Source of the DNA: Cephalopachus bancanus
Lineage: Eukaryota > Chordata > Mammalia > Primates > Tarsiidae
Length of the DNA: 64,000 nt
NCBI GenBank assembly: GCA_027257055.1
Contig: JAPVLO010000019.1
Coordinates: 11,427,001 to 11,491,000, forward strand
Direction of reading: 5' to 3'
This document shows positions 13,437 to 25,180 of this stretch, in pieces. The notes below the pieces were generated by a model. That model ran no database searches, was not told the origin of the DNA, and saw nothing but the letters and a program-made list of their open reading frames with translations. A program made the position numbers and the translations under genes. How positions within the stretch are numbered: the first letter of the stretch is position 1; each line of letters starts with the position of its first letter.

Positions 13437-14608
13437 GCGCATGTCTGGATATTGGTTATAAGGGGGGGAAAGATAACTAATCTGAGTCACACATTAATTT
13501 CTTCCATTAGTCATGCAATTAGCAAAATTGGGGCCATATTAGTATAAGTTATAATACCTCAAAGTAGAGCTCTATATGACAGATTTATAATACACAGACT
13601 TGAAGTGAAAGAGAAGAATTTTAGGGACAACTTTTAATAGGGGAGTGACAAAAACGGAGATTTAATTTTTTCATAATTTTTTTCTGGTAATATATCAATA
13701 TCTAAACTGGCAATAACTCACTAAGATTTAGAATACTCTGCTTTAACTAAGGAATTGAGAAATCATCTATTTACACTCTGGATAGTCTCCAAGATATAAT
13801 ATAAATAGTGGCATTTAATTGGCTTGAAAACATTCATGCCCACAGACAATTCATTATTTAAAATTTAGTGAACAATGAGGGAAACATTCATTATTTACTA
13901 TAGATGTGCCTGAAAAGACAATCTATATTTAATTTTCTCAAAAGAAAAGACAACAGTGCTCTTTGTAGATATTTGGTCTGGATTTATTTTTATACTGGTG
14001 AATGTTAACAAGGCATCAGCAGTTTATGAGTTTTTGTCTGTTTACAATTGTCATATTTCTCCATTTAGGGACACTGAAAAAATGTAGGTTAAATGAGCAC
14101 AGGGGATGAGCAGTAAGAATCTTGTAGATTCTGAGGTAAACAATATTCAGAAAGAATTTTTGTGCACAGTTTTGATGAAATAGATTATAGTGATTTGTTT
14201 TTAAAAGGAAGACTATTCAAATAAGAGTGATTAGTCAACAAGTAATGTGTTATCTTTCACTAATTTTGCTTAAAACAAGACTTATTTTGAAATTATTTCT
14301 GTATAATAGCATATCATATTGCACTTGCTACCTTAAAGGTGACCTTTAGGAATAAATGAATGTATATCATTTATCAGTTGCCCCATCAATACAACTCTTC
14401 ATGTAAAACACAGGTTGGATTCTGAGTAAAAATTTTGATAAGATAGAGTACATCTAAAAAATTGTAGAACTATGTAAGTTTTGCTATTTTGTGAAACTTA
14501 TACATTTATTTTAAGCAGAAGAATATCCACAACAAAATAATCAAGGGAGGCGAAATAGATTAAACTATCAACTAAGAAAGCAATGTCCTATTTTAAAATA
14601 TGCATATA
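13437..14608. other. Intronic sequence, nothing recognised
   Basis: AT-rich unique-looking DNA; a short G-run at 13463-13469 has no obvious meaning. Confidence 0.55.
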
Positions 14609-15649
14609 CAGTCATGCACTGCATAACATTTCAGTTAACGACGTACAACATAAACAACAGGAGTCCCATAAGAGCTGAAAAATTTCTATTGTCTGTGCTG
14701 TTTTGGTTGTCATAACATCATATTGCAATGTATTACTGTATTTGTGGTGGTGCTGGTGTAAACAAACCTACTTAGTTGCCATTCATATAACAGTATAGCA
14801 CATACAATTATGTACAGCACATAAAATTTGATAATAAGCAATAACGTTACTGATTTATATATCTACTATACTATATTTCTATCATTATTTTAGAGTATAC
14901 TCCTACACGTTACAAAAAAAGTTAACTGTAAACAGCCTCAAAAGGTATTCCAGAGGAAGGCATTGTTATCATAGGAGGTGAGAGCTCCATGCGTGTTTAT
15001 TGCCCCAAAGACCTTCCAGTGGGACAAGATGTGGAAGTGGAAGACAGTGATATTAATGATTCTGACCTTATCTAGGTCTAGGCTAATGTGTATATTTGTG
15101 TCATAGTTTTTAACAAAGAGTTTAGAAAGCAAGTAATGATAACAATAATACAAAAAGCTTATATAATAAAAGTGCAAAGTACACTGTAAAGTTTTTATTT
15201 TTTAAGGCAATGTTATCACAAAATAGATAAAAGGTTGAAAAATTTTTTAAAACTTATAAAGTAAAAACCAGCTACAGTAAGCTAACGTTATTATTGAAGG
15301 CAGAAAAATTATCTTAAAAATCTAATGTGGCCTAATAATACAGTGTTTATAAAGTCGACAGTAGTGTACAGTAATGTTCTAGGCTTTCAAATTCACTCAC
15401 TACTCACTCCCTAGCTCACCCAGAGCAACCTCCAGCCTTGCAAGCTCCATTCATGGTAAGTGCCCTATAGTGGTGTAATTATTTTAAAAAATTTGTTATG
15501 CCATATTTGTATTATACCTGTGCCATGTTTAAATATGTTTAAATACCATCTAGGTTTGTGTAAGTTCACTCTAATATTCGCACAATAATAAAAATCACCT
15601 AATTCTATATTTCTCAGAACATTCCCCATCATTAAGCAATATGTGACTG
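14609..15649 (-). mobile_element. Tigger-type (pogo/Tc1) DNA transposon, non-autonomous length
   Basis: The element opens with CAGTCATGCACTGCATAAC and closes with its inverted counterpart ending GTGACTG, flanked on both sides by the TA target. Length is about 1041 bp, too short for an intact pogo transposase. The central part (14935-15090) resembles, in antisense, the acidic C-terminal region of Tigger2-type elements, and the sequence near 15360-15450 (CTCACTACTCACTCCCTAGC) is characteristic of that family. It is an old, inactive, internally deleted copy. Confidence 0.85.
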
Positions 15650-16083
15650 TACAAATACATCACAGCAGGTTGAAGAATGAGACCTAATTAGTAGGAGGCA
15701 GAGTCAAGTCCTTTTATCCTTACTGCATCAAAGAAAACATATCTAGGATGACCAAGTGTGGCTTATTCACAACCAGTGAGAAAATAAAGATCATAAGTTT
15801 CTAGTTAGCCTGTATCCTAGGGACTAAAGATATTTTAATATAAAAATAATCGATGAGAAACATTAAAATAATTGATCAATATCCAGTAGTTCTAACTGAA
15901 GTTTAGATTCCTATGTAGGTTTCTCAAGATCACTCTCTTTTTTTTTTTTTTTTCTTGTACTTGATACTATTTTTGGCAGACAGACATCAGAAAAAAAAAG
16001 TGTTGCTGATCTAGGATTAAGTGTATCTTTAGCTAATATGAATTGATCCCATCTTAGTAGGTTTGAAAGTCTCATTTATTCTC
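15650..16083. other. Intronic gap between Tigger and Alu
   Basis: Contains a 17-T run at about 15937-15953. No other recognisable content. Confidence 0.5.
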
Positions 16084-16371
16084 TTTTTTTGAGTCAGAGT
16101 CTCACTCCGTCACCCAGGCTGGAGTGCAGTGGTACGCTCACGGCCACCCCAGCGTCAACCTGCTGGGCTCTGGCAATCCTTTGGCCTCAGTCTCCCAAGT
16201 AGCCAGAACTCCAGACGTGTGCTACCATGCCCAACTAATTTTTGATTTATTGAGGAGATGAGGTCTCGCCAAGTTGCCCGGACTGGTCTTGAACCAGAGG
16301 TTCAGGCAATCCAGTCGCCTTAGCCTCCCATAGTGCCGGGATTACAGGCTGAGCCACTGAGCCCGGTCTTC
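16084..16371 (-). mobile_element. Alu SINE, intermediate subfamily
   Basis: Dimeric Alu in antisense with the CTCAGCCTGTAATCC start region but an AluJ-like B box (GGTTCAAGACCAG). It is flanked by imperfect CATTTAYTCT repeats (16073-16082 and 16372-16381). It looks intermediate between the old J-type copies and the young subfamily. Confidence 0.88.
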
Positions 16372-18282
16372 CATTTACTCTTGAAGAAAATAATTTGTTG
16401 GTTTTAAAAATTGAATACCTATTTCTAATTTTCGTAATAAAATGAAACTAAGAGCACAGTAATACAGATTTTAAATTGTCATAGTATTGTTTTTAAGTAT
16501 TCATCATAACTCCATAAGATTTGTAAAACATTTATATTATCACTAATAATCTTTATACAATTTCAATTAGAGAAAATAATCAAAGCCATTGTGCACTGAA
16601 CATAGTGAAGTGAAATTTATATAGATTTCCAAAGATAATTTTCTTTATTATTTAGATTATAAAATACATGTTCATTGAATAAAATTACCAAAAAGCACAA
16701 GAAGAAAATAGGAAAAAACAAAACTTCTAAGAGTATCACTAGAAATAAAACATTATATTTTAATTTAACTTCTTCTTTAATATCTTTTTCTATGCAATTG
16801 TTTTTAGAGATTAGAAGTAATATTGCATACATTATTTTGAATCTGTCTTTATTCACTTTATGCTGTACCATAAACACATATTCAAAATTATTTATATTCT
16901 TTGGACAATTAATTTTCATGACTAATATTATCTGTAAAAGTGCATTATTATATCTTCAATTCTTCTCCTTGTTTAGATCTTTACAATGCTTCATAAACAT
17001 GAGAGGTACTTCTTTGTACACACATATTTTTCTTCATATGTATAATTAGTTTTTTAGGGTACTTACCTGATGTTATAATTATTCTTTAAAGGCCTGTCAT
17101 TTTTAGAAGAAATTTGAAATTGTTCTTCAAAAATAAGGAAAAAAATACATTCATATTACCAAGCATGGCTACACAAGCATGGCTACACAAAAATAATGAT
17201 TTTATTTTTAATACATCTTAAAATAGTTATCTTTAGGTTGTAGAATACCAGGTTATTATATGGCAAGTATGTTGTGATTTCATATATAAATATAAATATA
17301 CCCATGCACATATATTTTCAGTTGATATATTGAAGTTTGTATTTTTTTATGATTAAAACTAGAAATAAAGAAAAAAGGAGAAGATATTTGTTAATTTGAT
17401 AGCTTTCAAAATGGTATTTAAAACAGACAGAACCAAATGCTGATGATTGTAGATAATAGTCTGAAAAAAAATGTAGCAACAGAATGTAAATTAATGTTAA
17501 CAAAGATGTTAAACTATTAACTTTGTCTCATTGAAAAATTAAGTAGAAAATATTTGATTTCATGCCCCTATAAAAATATATGAGAACTTACATGTGAATT
17601 TATTAAATCTTTGTCAAAAAGTAAAATATCGCCCATGTAGAAAAAATGTCTTTTGAGCAATTGATTTGTGAATAATATCAATAAAAGAATGATTCTCAAA
17701 TAGAGGAAACCAATTTATTTGTTAGAAAAATAAAAATTAAAACAGTAACTCATTTGTGTTTATTAATTATGTTAAATTGGGCAAGATATTTTATTTTAAA
17801 AATAGAGATACTAATACGTATCTCTATAGGAATGTCATAATGTATCAGACAAAATACATGAAATACACTGTTTCATAAATACACTTCTTCCTTTTTTTCT
17901 TGACTAACACTAGTTTTATTTTTTTTCAAGTACCTAGGAAGTCATACAGTTTAAATGAATTCATAAAAGCTGTTCCAGTCTAATGTTGGGAATTTTGTTT
18001 ATATATTTTCTGTAGCTCCCCACTTGATAGCAAAACTCTTAGAGAAATATAAATTGTCGATATTTATTTCATGACATCAATTAGGAATGACTCATATCTG
18101 AGAAAACAAACTAGTTTTTTAAAAATAGGATATCATTAATAAAATTACAATTTCTCATGAACTGGATTAAAATGCATATTATAGTGGAGACACTCTTAAA
18201 TGCTGTTTGTGTAATTTTATTGCTTTCTAAAAGTTATTATTTTGGAAACTAATGTACATTAATAAATACTTCTGTTGGTAAT

Positions 18283-18283
<1 letters not shown>
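16372..18283. other. Intronic sequence, mostly unrecognised
   Basis: Very AT-rich. It contains a 14-bp exact tandem duplication AAGCATGGCTACAC at 17161-17188. The overlapping frames of 100 and 124 residues on opposite strands at 16617-17049 are chance frames in AT-rich DNA. Confidence 0.5.

Positions 18284-18320
<37 letters not shown>
18284..18320. repeat. (CA)n microsatellite
   Basis: About 18 uninterrupted CA units. Confidence 0.97.
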
Positions 18321-18322
<2 letters not shown>

Positions 18323-18953
18323 CCCATGTAGGTCACATATATGTTTATATATGATACTTCCTCTTACTAAATAACACTAGTGAGATAAACCTGATCGGTT
18401 TATGTGAAGGATGTTAGCAAATGTTCACTGCTTCTGCAGCTTAAGTCAAGAAAATAATAAAGAGATATCTAAGCTAACAAAAGCTTAGCACACTTCAAAA
18501 TTTACTAAGCCCAGAAAAATACAAAACTCTGGATGGCAAAATTATATAAATTGCAAAAAAAACAGATATGAACTTCTTTAATGACATAAGTTGATAACAA
18601 AATTTAAAAGATAAGTTGAGTTACAGTTGAACACTCTTGAAGAAGTGTCATAATGCACCAGTAGTGCTGTTGGGGTTGCTTACCCAAAAGTTTCAGCCAT
18701 GAGCAGAGATATAAAAAGCCTCCAGCACAGAGTAATTTTTTGCCAGGGGGCTTTAATGGAGATTAACCAGAAATATTTAAAAATACTGGCACAGACAGAA
18801 AACTCCAAATGGAATCTGATTATAACAGTACTAATATTTATTTGACTTGATGATGAGTTAAAAACTAGCAATTAAAGGTCTATCATGCTGTCATTACTCA
18901 AAATAATACACTCATATAAATTATTGCCCAATACAATTATGTTTACTAAAATA
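18321..18953. other. Intronic sequence, nothing recognised
   Basis: No repeat or gene identified between the CA array and the next Alu. Confidence 0.55.
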
Positions 18954-19253
18954 TTTTTGTAGTTGTTGTTGAGTTGGAGTCTCACTCTGTCACCTAGACT
19001 GGAGTGCAGTGGCCACTCCCGGCCACTGCAACCTTGACCTGCTGGGCTCCAGTGGTCCTTCCGCCTCAGCCTTCCAAGTAGCTGGAACTACAGGCACGCA
19101 CTACCATGCTCTGCTAATTTTTTTTTTTTTTTTTTTTGTAGAGATGAGGTCTCGCCAAGTTGTCTAGGCGAGTTTCGAACCCACGGGCTCAGGTAATCCA
19201 CTCACCTCAGTCTCCAAAAGCACAGGATTACAGACTGAGCCACGGAGCCCTGC
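18954..19253 (-). mobile_element. Alu SINE, young lineage-specific subfamily
   Basis: Antisense dimer flanked by TACTAAAATA at 18944-18953 and 19254-19263. The middle A-rich linker has expanded to a run of about 20 T (19118-19137), while the terminal tail is only a GTTGTTGTT-type stretch. Confidence 0.92.
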
Positions 19254-19424
19254 TACTAAAATAATATTATCTTTACTTGGAAACAATAAATATGACAACT
19301 GAAATGACAATTTCAATTATGCTTTTGAAAAGTAAATCCTTCTTTTTTTTACAAAATAGCAAAAACATTATCTTTTAAGATAATTTTCATATTTAATTTT
19401 AAAACTTAAAATTCTTTCCCATTT

Positions 19425-20179
19425 TGAGACAGAAGATAGCTAGAGAAAGGCTAGGAAGACAGACAGGAGAGTCTTCTGGTAACAATGTAATGAACTCCCA
19501 GCAGGCCGTTCAAGCTTAGCATTGGTAAACAAGCTCCCTGCAAGCTTCTCAAGCTAGAGCTAAATTCCTCTCTGCTGGGATCAAAAAGCAACCAATCAGC
19601 TCACCATTAGGCTCCTACCTCCTGCCAATTGGTCCTTAATACTGACCAGTCAGAACAAAACCTGCTCACAGCTAGTGCTAGCCAATCAGCTTGAACTTAG
19701 GGCTATATAAGCACCAGACTTTTGGCCCCAGACAGGCAGCCCCTTCCAGTCCCCTCCTGCAGTGGGAGCTTTTCTGTCCTCAATAAATCCTGCTTTCTCA
19801 CTTTCTGGCTGTCTGTGTCCCTCATTCTTCCTGGGCATTAGACAAAAACTTCCACCCTGAAGAGTTGCAACCTGAAGAGCTGCAGAAGATCATTGGAGTC
19901 TAAAACTCCTGCACTCCAGAAACTGGCTTGCCAGGCAAGGACCCAGCTGAACCAGGAGGGTTGCTGGGAGATGGTGAGATTCCAAAGCTGAGACACTCCA
20001 GGGGCTAGGCTTGCCAGCCCTCTGAATCAGCAACGCTCCCAGGGTTTGGCTTGCCAGCCCATTAGAGCTGACACTTCCCAGGCTAGCTTACCAGCCCCTC
20101 CAGACTACCCTCTCTGGGGCTTAGTTGACTGACCAATTTGAGCTCTTGAAGCCCATGCTGACTTGAAAAACCCGCATCA
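19425..20179 (+). mobile_element. Solo LTR of an ERV1 (gammaretrovirus-like) endogenous retrovirus
   Basis: The 755-bp element starts TGAGACAG and ends CATCA (TGA/TCA inverted ends) and is flanked by a 4-bp ATTT duplication at 19421-19424 and 20180-20183. U3 holds three CCAAT boxes (near 19592, 19625, 19682) and a TATATAA box at 19704-19710. A start about 31 nt downstream puts R at about 19735, and AATAAA at 19782-19787 puts the poly(A) site near 19803. U5 is long (about 375 bp) and contains imperfect repeats of about 40 bp with GGCTTGCCAGCCC cores at about 19924, 20008, 20048 and 20085. No internal viral genes remain; this is the usual product of LTR-LTR recombination. Family name not assigned. 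Confidence 0.88.
19704..19803 (+). promoter_or_regulatory. LTR core promoter and R region
   Basis: TATATAA at 19704, inferred transcription start near 19735, a potential hairpin CTCC...GGAG around 19755-19769, AATAAA at 19782 and a poly(A) site near 19803. The inferred R region is about 69 nt. Two separate retrocopies of this R interval occur elsewhere in the window and support both ends. Confidence 0.7.
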
Positions 20180-20183
20180 ATTT

Positions 20184-21477
20184 CCTACTAATACAGTTAA
20201 AATAAAATATAATATATTCTGTTATTTGTAAAAATAAGTACACACGTGGAGATGCAGACATATTTCATTATGTTCAATGTGATTTAAACTCTTCTATGCC
20301 CTTGCTGTGAGCCATCTACAAGGGCAAGTGAGTTTAATCTTCTGGACTTTGTTTCCTCTTATATTAAAAAGAGGGCACTGAACTAAAGTCCTTTTCAGCT
20401 CTAATATACTATAGCATGTATTAAATATATGAACTAAAATGTCTGTCATTTCTATAACTTTCTATTCAATGGTTAATTTTCTTAATTTTTGGTTTTGTCC
20501 TGTAACATAACCAGTATTCTAATAAACTTCATTTTGCACATGCTATGTATAGTTATATGATTTATCTTATGCCAGTTTTGTGCTTTATTTCAGTGAAAAG
20601 AACTATTACTTGGTAGTTTTTTGAACTTGAATAAAAATGACTAAATTTTTCTTTATAAAGTCAAAGAAAGGAAAGGTACTGCTGAGCTAAGACTAAGCAT
20701 GAAAGATTTCATGTGAGAGAGACAATTTGTCAGAAAATTATGAGGTGCAAACAGAGGGTTATAATGGAGGCAGTCTTGCAACATTAGTGATATCATTCAC
20801 TCTCATCAAGTCCACGCACTACGCACTGAGGAGCAGTGCAGTGTCAGCTGCCGGATCTCATGTGCCTAGTTGTAGTCATACCCCAGAAGGTGGAATCCTA
20901 TCTCAACTCCAGGGTGGGTGCCATGATGCATGTGCTGGGGAATGAATCCAGAAAATGGAGATGACAGCCCAGAAAGGTGAACCAAAACAATCATCCTAAA
21001 TCACCTCCAGAGTGTCTCTTATTATGGCCAATTAGCTCTCCTCAGCAAAATATAATTTAACCAGTGCAAAGACTAGGCTGAAGTCACCAGGCTAAAAATC
21101 AACTTTTTGAAAATCATTGTTTCTTTCATAAAGTTGCCATTAATAAGTGTCTTTGCTCTTCCTAGAAATTAAACCTAATGCCTGCTCTAGCAAACTCAAA
21201 AGAGTAATCATGTTTGGAACTCACAGAGCAGTTTTAACCATTTTAATTACTCAATGACTATAAGAGATGAGGTACATTTCTCCATTAAATTAATAATAGT
21301 TGAGAGTTTTGAAGTGTCTCTTGCCAAACAAGTTCAAAATATAATTTAAAAGGAGTGATATTGTATTTATATAGTTAGTAGTATTGTATACATTTAAGGG
21401 AAGTAAACCATTTAATAAAGAATATTAAAATAATTAATTTCAATTTAATTTTGATAGCAATAATGAAATCTTGAACA
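20184..21477. other. Intronic sequence, partly GC-richer, unassigned
   Basis: 20720-21000 is GC-richer than its surroundings with several CpG sites and no repeat signature I recognise. The 72-residue frame in it has no family resemblance. Confidence 0.45.
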
Positions 21478-21632
21478 TCAGTGTGACCTTGGGAAAATTA
21501 ATTTTCTTAAACTTCTATGTCTTTATCTGCCAAACGGGATACAATATTTGCTTTGCATTTTGGTTGTGAAATTCAATAAGGTCTGGTTTATAAAGCATAA
21601 TCTTGCTGAATAAACTACATGCTAAATAAATA
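21478..21632 (+). repeat. MIR SINE remnant
   Basis: GTGTGACCTTGGGAAAATTA followed by the CTTCTATGTCTTTATCTGCC block matches the MIR core and 3' half in sense orientation, well diverged. Confidence 0.65.
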
Positions 21633-22209
21633 AGGAATCCTCGTCATCTTAAACATTTCTCTTATGTTTAAAAGATTGTTGCCTAAGGCTTACCATTCAG
21701 GGTGTTGTACAAAATAATTCATAATAAAGTATCTCAATCAAGTAATAATTTTAATTAATTATTAAAGAAACACAGGACATTTAGAATCAAGAACAAAAAT
21801 TCCACTCTATTATTCACTTTTTAAATATTACATTTTTCAAGAAGGTTCAAGAAGATTGGCTCTCGACAAATGAGCTCTCTCATTTAGACAGGCTAGCATC
21901 TAGGTTGCTTTCAGGTGATGCAGGTTTTCAACTAATCAGCTTCATGTCATCAGAATGATGATAATGGTTGACAGTTAAACTGTTCCTCTTAGAAGTTTTA
22001 TATAAACCATTTATACAAGTCAAATTAAATTAAGAATAATTTCATAAGGAATCTTGATTATCTGCTCATTATCCCAAAGAAATAAGACATGTTTTTCTGA
22101 AAAAATGTATCACATAAAATAACTTTAATTATTCGCAGCTAATAATGCATGGATATAATATTTGCCATTATACTTAGCAGCACTAATTGGATACTAATTC
22201 AAATATTTA

Positions 22210-22410
22210 TTTTAAGAGATTTTTCAAGGGTTCATCCACTTAATACTTCTAATATCTCCTTGAATTTAATACTTTTATCACCATTTTACAGATGGAGAAA
22301 CTGGAACTAGAGAGGTTAAGTAACCAGCAAAAGGTCACCCTGCTACACTGCTGGTAATTGAGCCAACTTGTGAATCAGTCTGCCTCCAAATCTCATGCCC
22401 TTAACCCTGA
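22210..22410 (-). repeat. MIR SINE remnant
   Basis: Contains CATTTTACAGATGGAGAAAC and AGAGAGGTTAAGTAAC, the antisense MIR core, then the degraded region ending ATGCCCTTAACCC. Confidence 0.85.
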
Positions 22411-22589
22411 TACATATCATCAATATCAACAAGATTATAAACGCTCTCATTTATATACTTATTCAGTTATTAATGCACATTTATTGAGATTCTTTTATGT
22501 CTCTGGGATTATTTTATGCTTAATCTTAGTAGAAAGAATTAAGTTAATTTATATGGTGAATGGAATCTCTGTGAAGGAGCAGCAGCAGA

Positions 22590-22870
22590 AAATGACTAAG
22601 AGTGGTAATAATAGCAAACTCTCGTTTGTTAGTATACACCAGCCACTTCTGAAGCACTTTTGTTATTTTATTTTTTATTTCTACACCAGCTTAATAATAT
22701 AGATAATAATAGTACATCCATTCTATAGAGAAAGGAATGAAACAGGGTTTGAATAACTTGCCTTAGGTAACACAGCTAATAAATAGTAAAGTCCGGAGTT
22801 GGAGAAAAAGGTTTGACACCAGTTTGTGCTTTGAACCAATGTTGGATGACTGTTTAGAGACAATGTTAGA
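22590..22870 (-). repeat. MIR SINE remnant
   Basis: A second antisense MIR: AAACAGGGTTTGAATAACTT, GGTAACACAGCTAATAAATAG, then GAACCAATGTTGGATGACTG-like decay. It is adjacent to the MIR at 22.2-22.4 kb. Confidence 0.7.
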
Positions 22871-23130
22871 GATAATGGCGATCTAAGGAAATGTAGCTAT
22901 CAATACCAATTTGGTGTAAGAAAATACCCCACTAGTAGGTTATAGAGGCTCAAGTTTTGTTCTTTAGTTCTATAAACTTTGTGAATATAAAAATGAATTC
23001 ACTTTACATTCTTAAATTGATGCATACACAAAATAAGTCTTAATATATTTGCGGGGTTTTGAGATAAATGAATGCTCACTGGAAAAAACATGAGGTTCAG
23101 ACTTTTTTTAAAGTTTGATTTTTGAGTCTA

Positions 23131-23131
<1 letters not shown>

Positions 23132-23174
<43 letters not shown>
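23132..23174. repeat. (TG)n microsatellite next to an R-region retrocopy
   Basis: About 20 TG units lying exactly where the poly(T) of an antisense retroposon would be expected, between TGAGTCTATA and TTTTAAGTGAGG. It may have grown from the insert's A-tail or target duplication. Confidence 0.9.
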
Positions 23175-23177
<3 letters not shown>

Positions 23178-23250
23178 AAGTGAGGAAGCAGGATTTATTG
23201 AGAGGACAGAGAAACTCCCACAGTGGGAGGGGACCCGAAGGGCTTGCCCC
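23178..23250 (-). mobile_element. 73-bp retrocopy of an ERV1 LTR R region
   Basis: In sense orientation (minus strand) it runs GGGGCAAGCCC ... AATAAATCCTGCTTCCTCACTT, aligning end to end with the R region of the LTR at 19735-19803. It contains no U3 or U5. TGAGTCT occurs on both sides (23123-23129 and 23251-23257; the right side continues GTGTTTT, also present at the end of the left TG array), consistent with a target duplication altered by microsatellite growth. Confidence 0.7.
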
Positions 23251-23264
23251 TGAGTCTGTGTTTT

Positions 23265-23849
23265 ATAAAAATTTAGGAAGAAATGAAAATAATGAATCTT
23301 ACACCCCTGATTTTTTTTGCCCTTGTGAGCTACTTGAATAAAATGTTTCTCCTTTTCTAGTTTATCTGTTATTGACCCCTATCAGGTTTCTTTCAATAAC
23401 TAGAGGTAAGATTATAATTTGTAGAGGCTTATTTTGCTTGGGTAAACATATGTATATGTTTTAATCAAAGTAAGATCAGAAAATCGCAAATATCCTACAC
23501 ATGAGACCAAACTGGATCAAAAAATTTATCTAGAAATCTAAGACTTCAATGATGTCAATTGTTAAATGAAGAGTCATTGGGGAAAATATGTCTGATTTTG
23601 ATGGGAAAGCTGAGGCTCCACTGTAAGAGGAAAGACTGGAAGTCTTGGAACACACAGTTATTTTCTCTGTCTGTTGAAGGCTAGATTACTTTTTCTAGAG
23701 GGGTTGTAAACAAGTGGTAGCACAGACGTTCTGGAGGTTGGTAGTAATTTACCAGTAAAGCCTACGGTGCCTCTTCATTACCAATGTATCTTGCCTCAAA
23801 GAAGATAAGGAAGGCTAGTGTAGAAAAGAGTGATTTAAAATACAATCCA

Positions 23850-23906
<57 letters not shown>

Positions 23907-24619
23907 TGTGTGTTTGTGTGTGTAAGAAAAGACAGGTTTCACTACAGTTATTACTGAAGGAGTCAGGCAGAGCTAGTAATTGGAGCTTAAAGGACAATAC
24001 TTTCACTGGAAAACTATCTTACCTAAGTGCTTTGGGATTCTGGGAGAAAGTGTGCTATGTATATCTTCCTAACAGGTGGCTGGTCATGCTGGCTGAAAAA
24101 TGTAAACGGACTTGAGTAAAGCTGCTTTGTTCACCAGACAGGAGGAGATTTCAGTTAAAAAACGAAATTGATCAGAATCTGAAGCCGTTTTACTGGGAGA
24201 TCAAGTGGAAAAATTGAAACATTAAATTTGAGAATCCCTTTACTGAAAGCAAACCTAGACCTTTTAAAATGATAAATATTTAACCCAAAATAATTCATCA
24301 ACTACTAAGTATCCAGCCAAGATATCAAGCTAGCATTTTCCGCTCTGTAAGAAATTTCCACATCAATGGGACAGGGAGATTGGGGAAGGGTGAGAGAGGA
24401 GCAACATAGTAACATAGTAAAACCTATCACAGAGATAAGATATATGATTAAAAAATAAATAGGGGAATAAATCTTCCAGAAGGGACTACATAAAGAAGTA
24501 TATAAGTAAACAAATAAGTAAATAGGAGAATCTTTATGAGCTATGTGGATGGTCATATTTGTGACTTAGAAGGTAAAGAGTTGGTTTAGATGGCAATAAA
24601 TTGTCTATTAAAAGTTGAT
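23265..24619. repeat. Intronic sequence with a long (GT)n array at 23851-23922
   Basis: The array has about 35 units with TAT and TTT interruptions at its right end. The rest of this interval is unassigned; frames over the array are artefacts. Confidence 0.8.
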
Positions 24620-25180
24620 AATGCCAACAAAAGAAACCTTACAGGTTGCTAGTTGTGGTATAAATTGATTCCATCACTTTGGGAGAAAAAAGATTGCATT
24701 AAAGGTCAAGATTCCTAGATTTAACATTCTAGACTCTAGAATCTAGAGAAACTCTTGTATTTGTGCAACTATAATTATTGATATCGATATACAAGACTGT
24801 TTATAGGATCATTGTTTGCAATAGTAAATTAAACAACAAAGGCACATTGAAAACAGCTTATTATAAATGGATGAATAAAACAAGTGATGGTCAGTCAATG
24901 AAACTTACAACTACACAAAGGATCAACCTCCCAAACATACTGTATGTTTAAATATTATAGAAGCACATATGCAAACACCTGAAACTAAATAAAAGCAGGA
25001 AAAATGCCCAGGATTGTGGTTATACCTAGACAGAGTAAGAAAATATTGGTATAGTTTGTTTTTTCAGCTCTGTGTTTGTGGCACATATGTTTGTATTACT
25101 GTTTATTATTGTTGTTTATGCCTTGAATATATATGATATACACCATCTTTTGTAAGATAAAATGTTTCATAATAAATACT
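24620..25180 (+). mobile_element. Old L1 (L1M-type) ORF2 3' fragment
   Basis: Degenerate but ordered L1 features: a region like the ORF2 C-terminus (ATCATTGTTTGCAATAGTAAAT, ATAAATGGATGAATAAAAC, ACAACTACACAAAGGATCAA), then GGATTGTGGTTATACCTAG. Much more diverged than the young L1 copies. Confidence 0.65.

Noticed and set aside
13455..13480. G-run as possible mitochondrial control-region insert (tarsier genomes are reported to carry mitochondrial-derived retroposons)
   Set aside because: Flanking sequence does not resemble a control region and there is no tail or target duplication.
15930..15995. T17 run followed by unique sequence as a possible processed retrocopy
   Set aside because: No flanking duplication and no recognisable source RNA.
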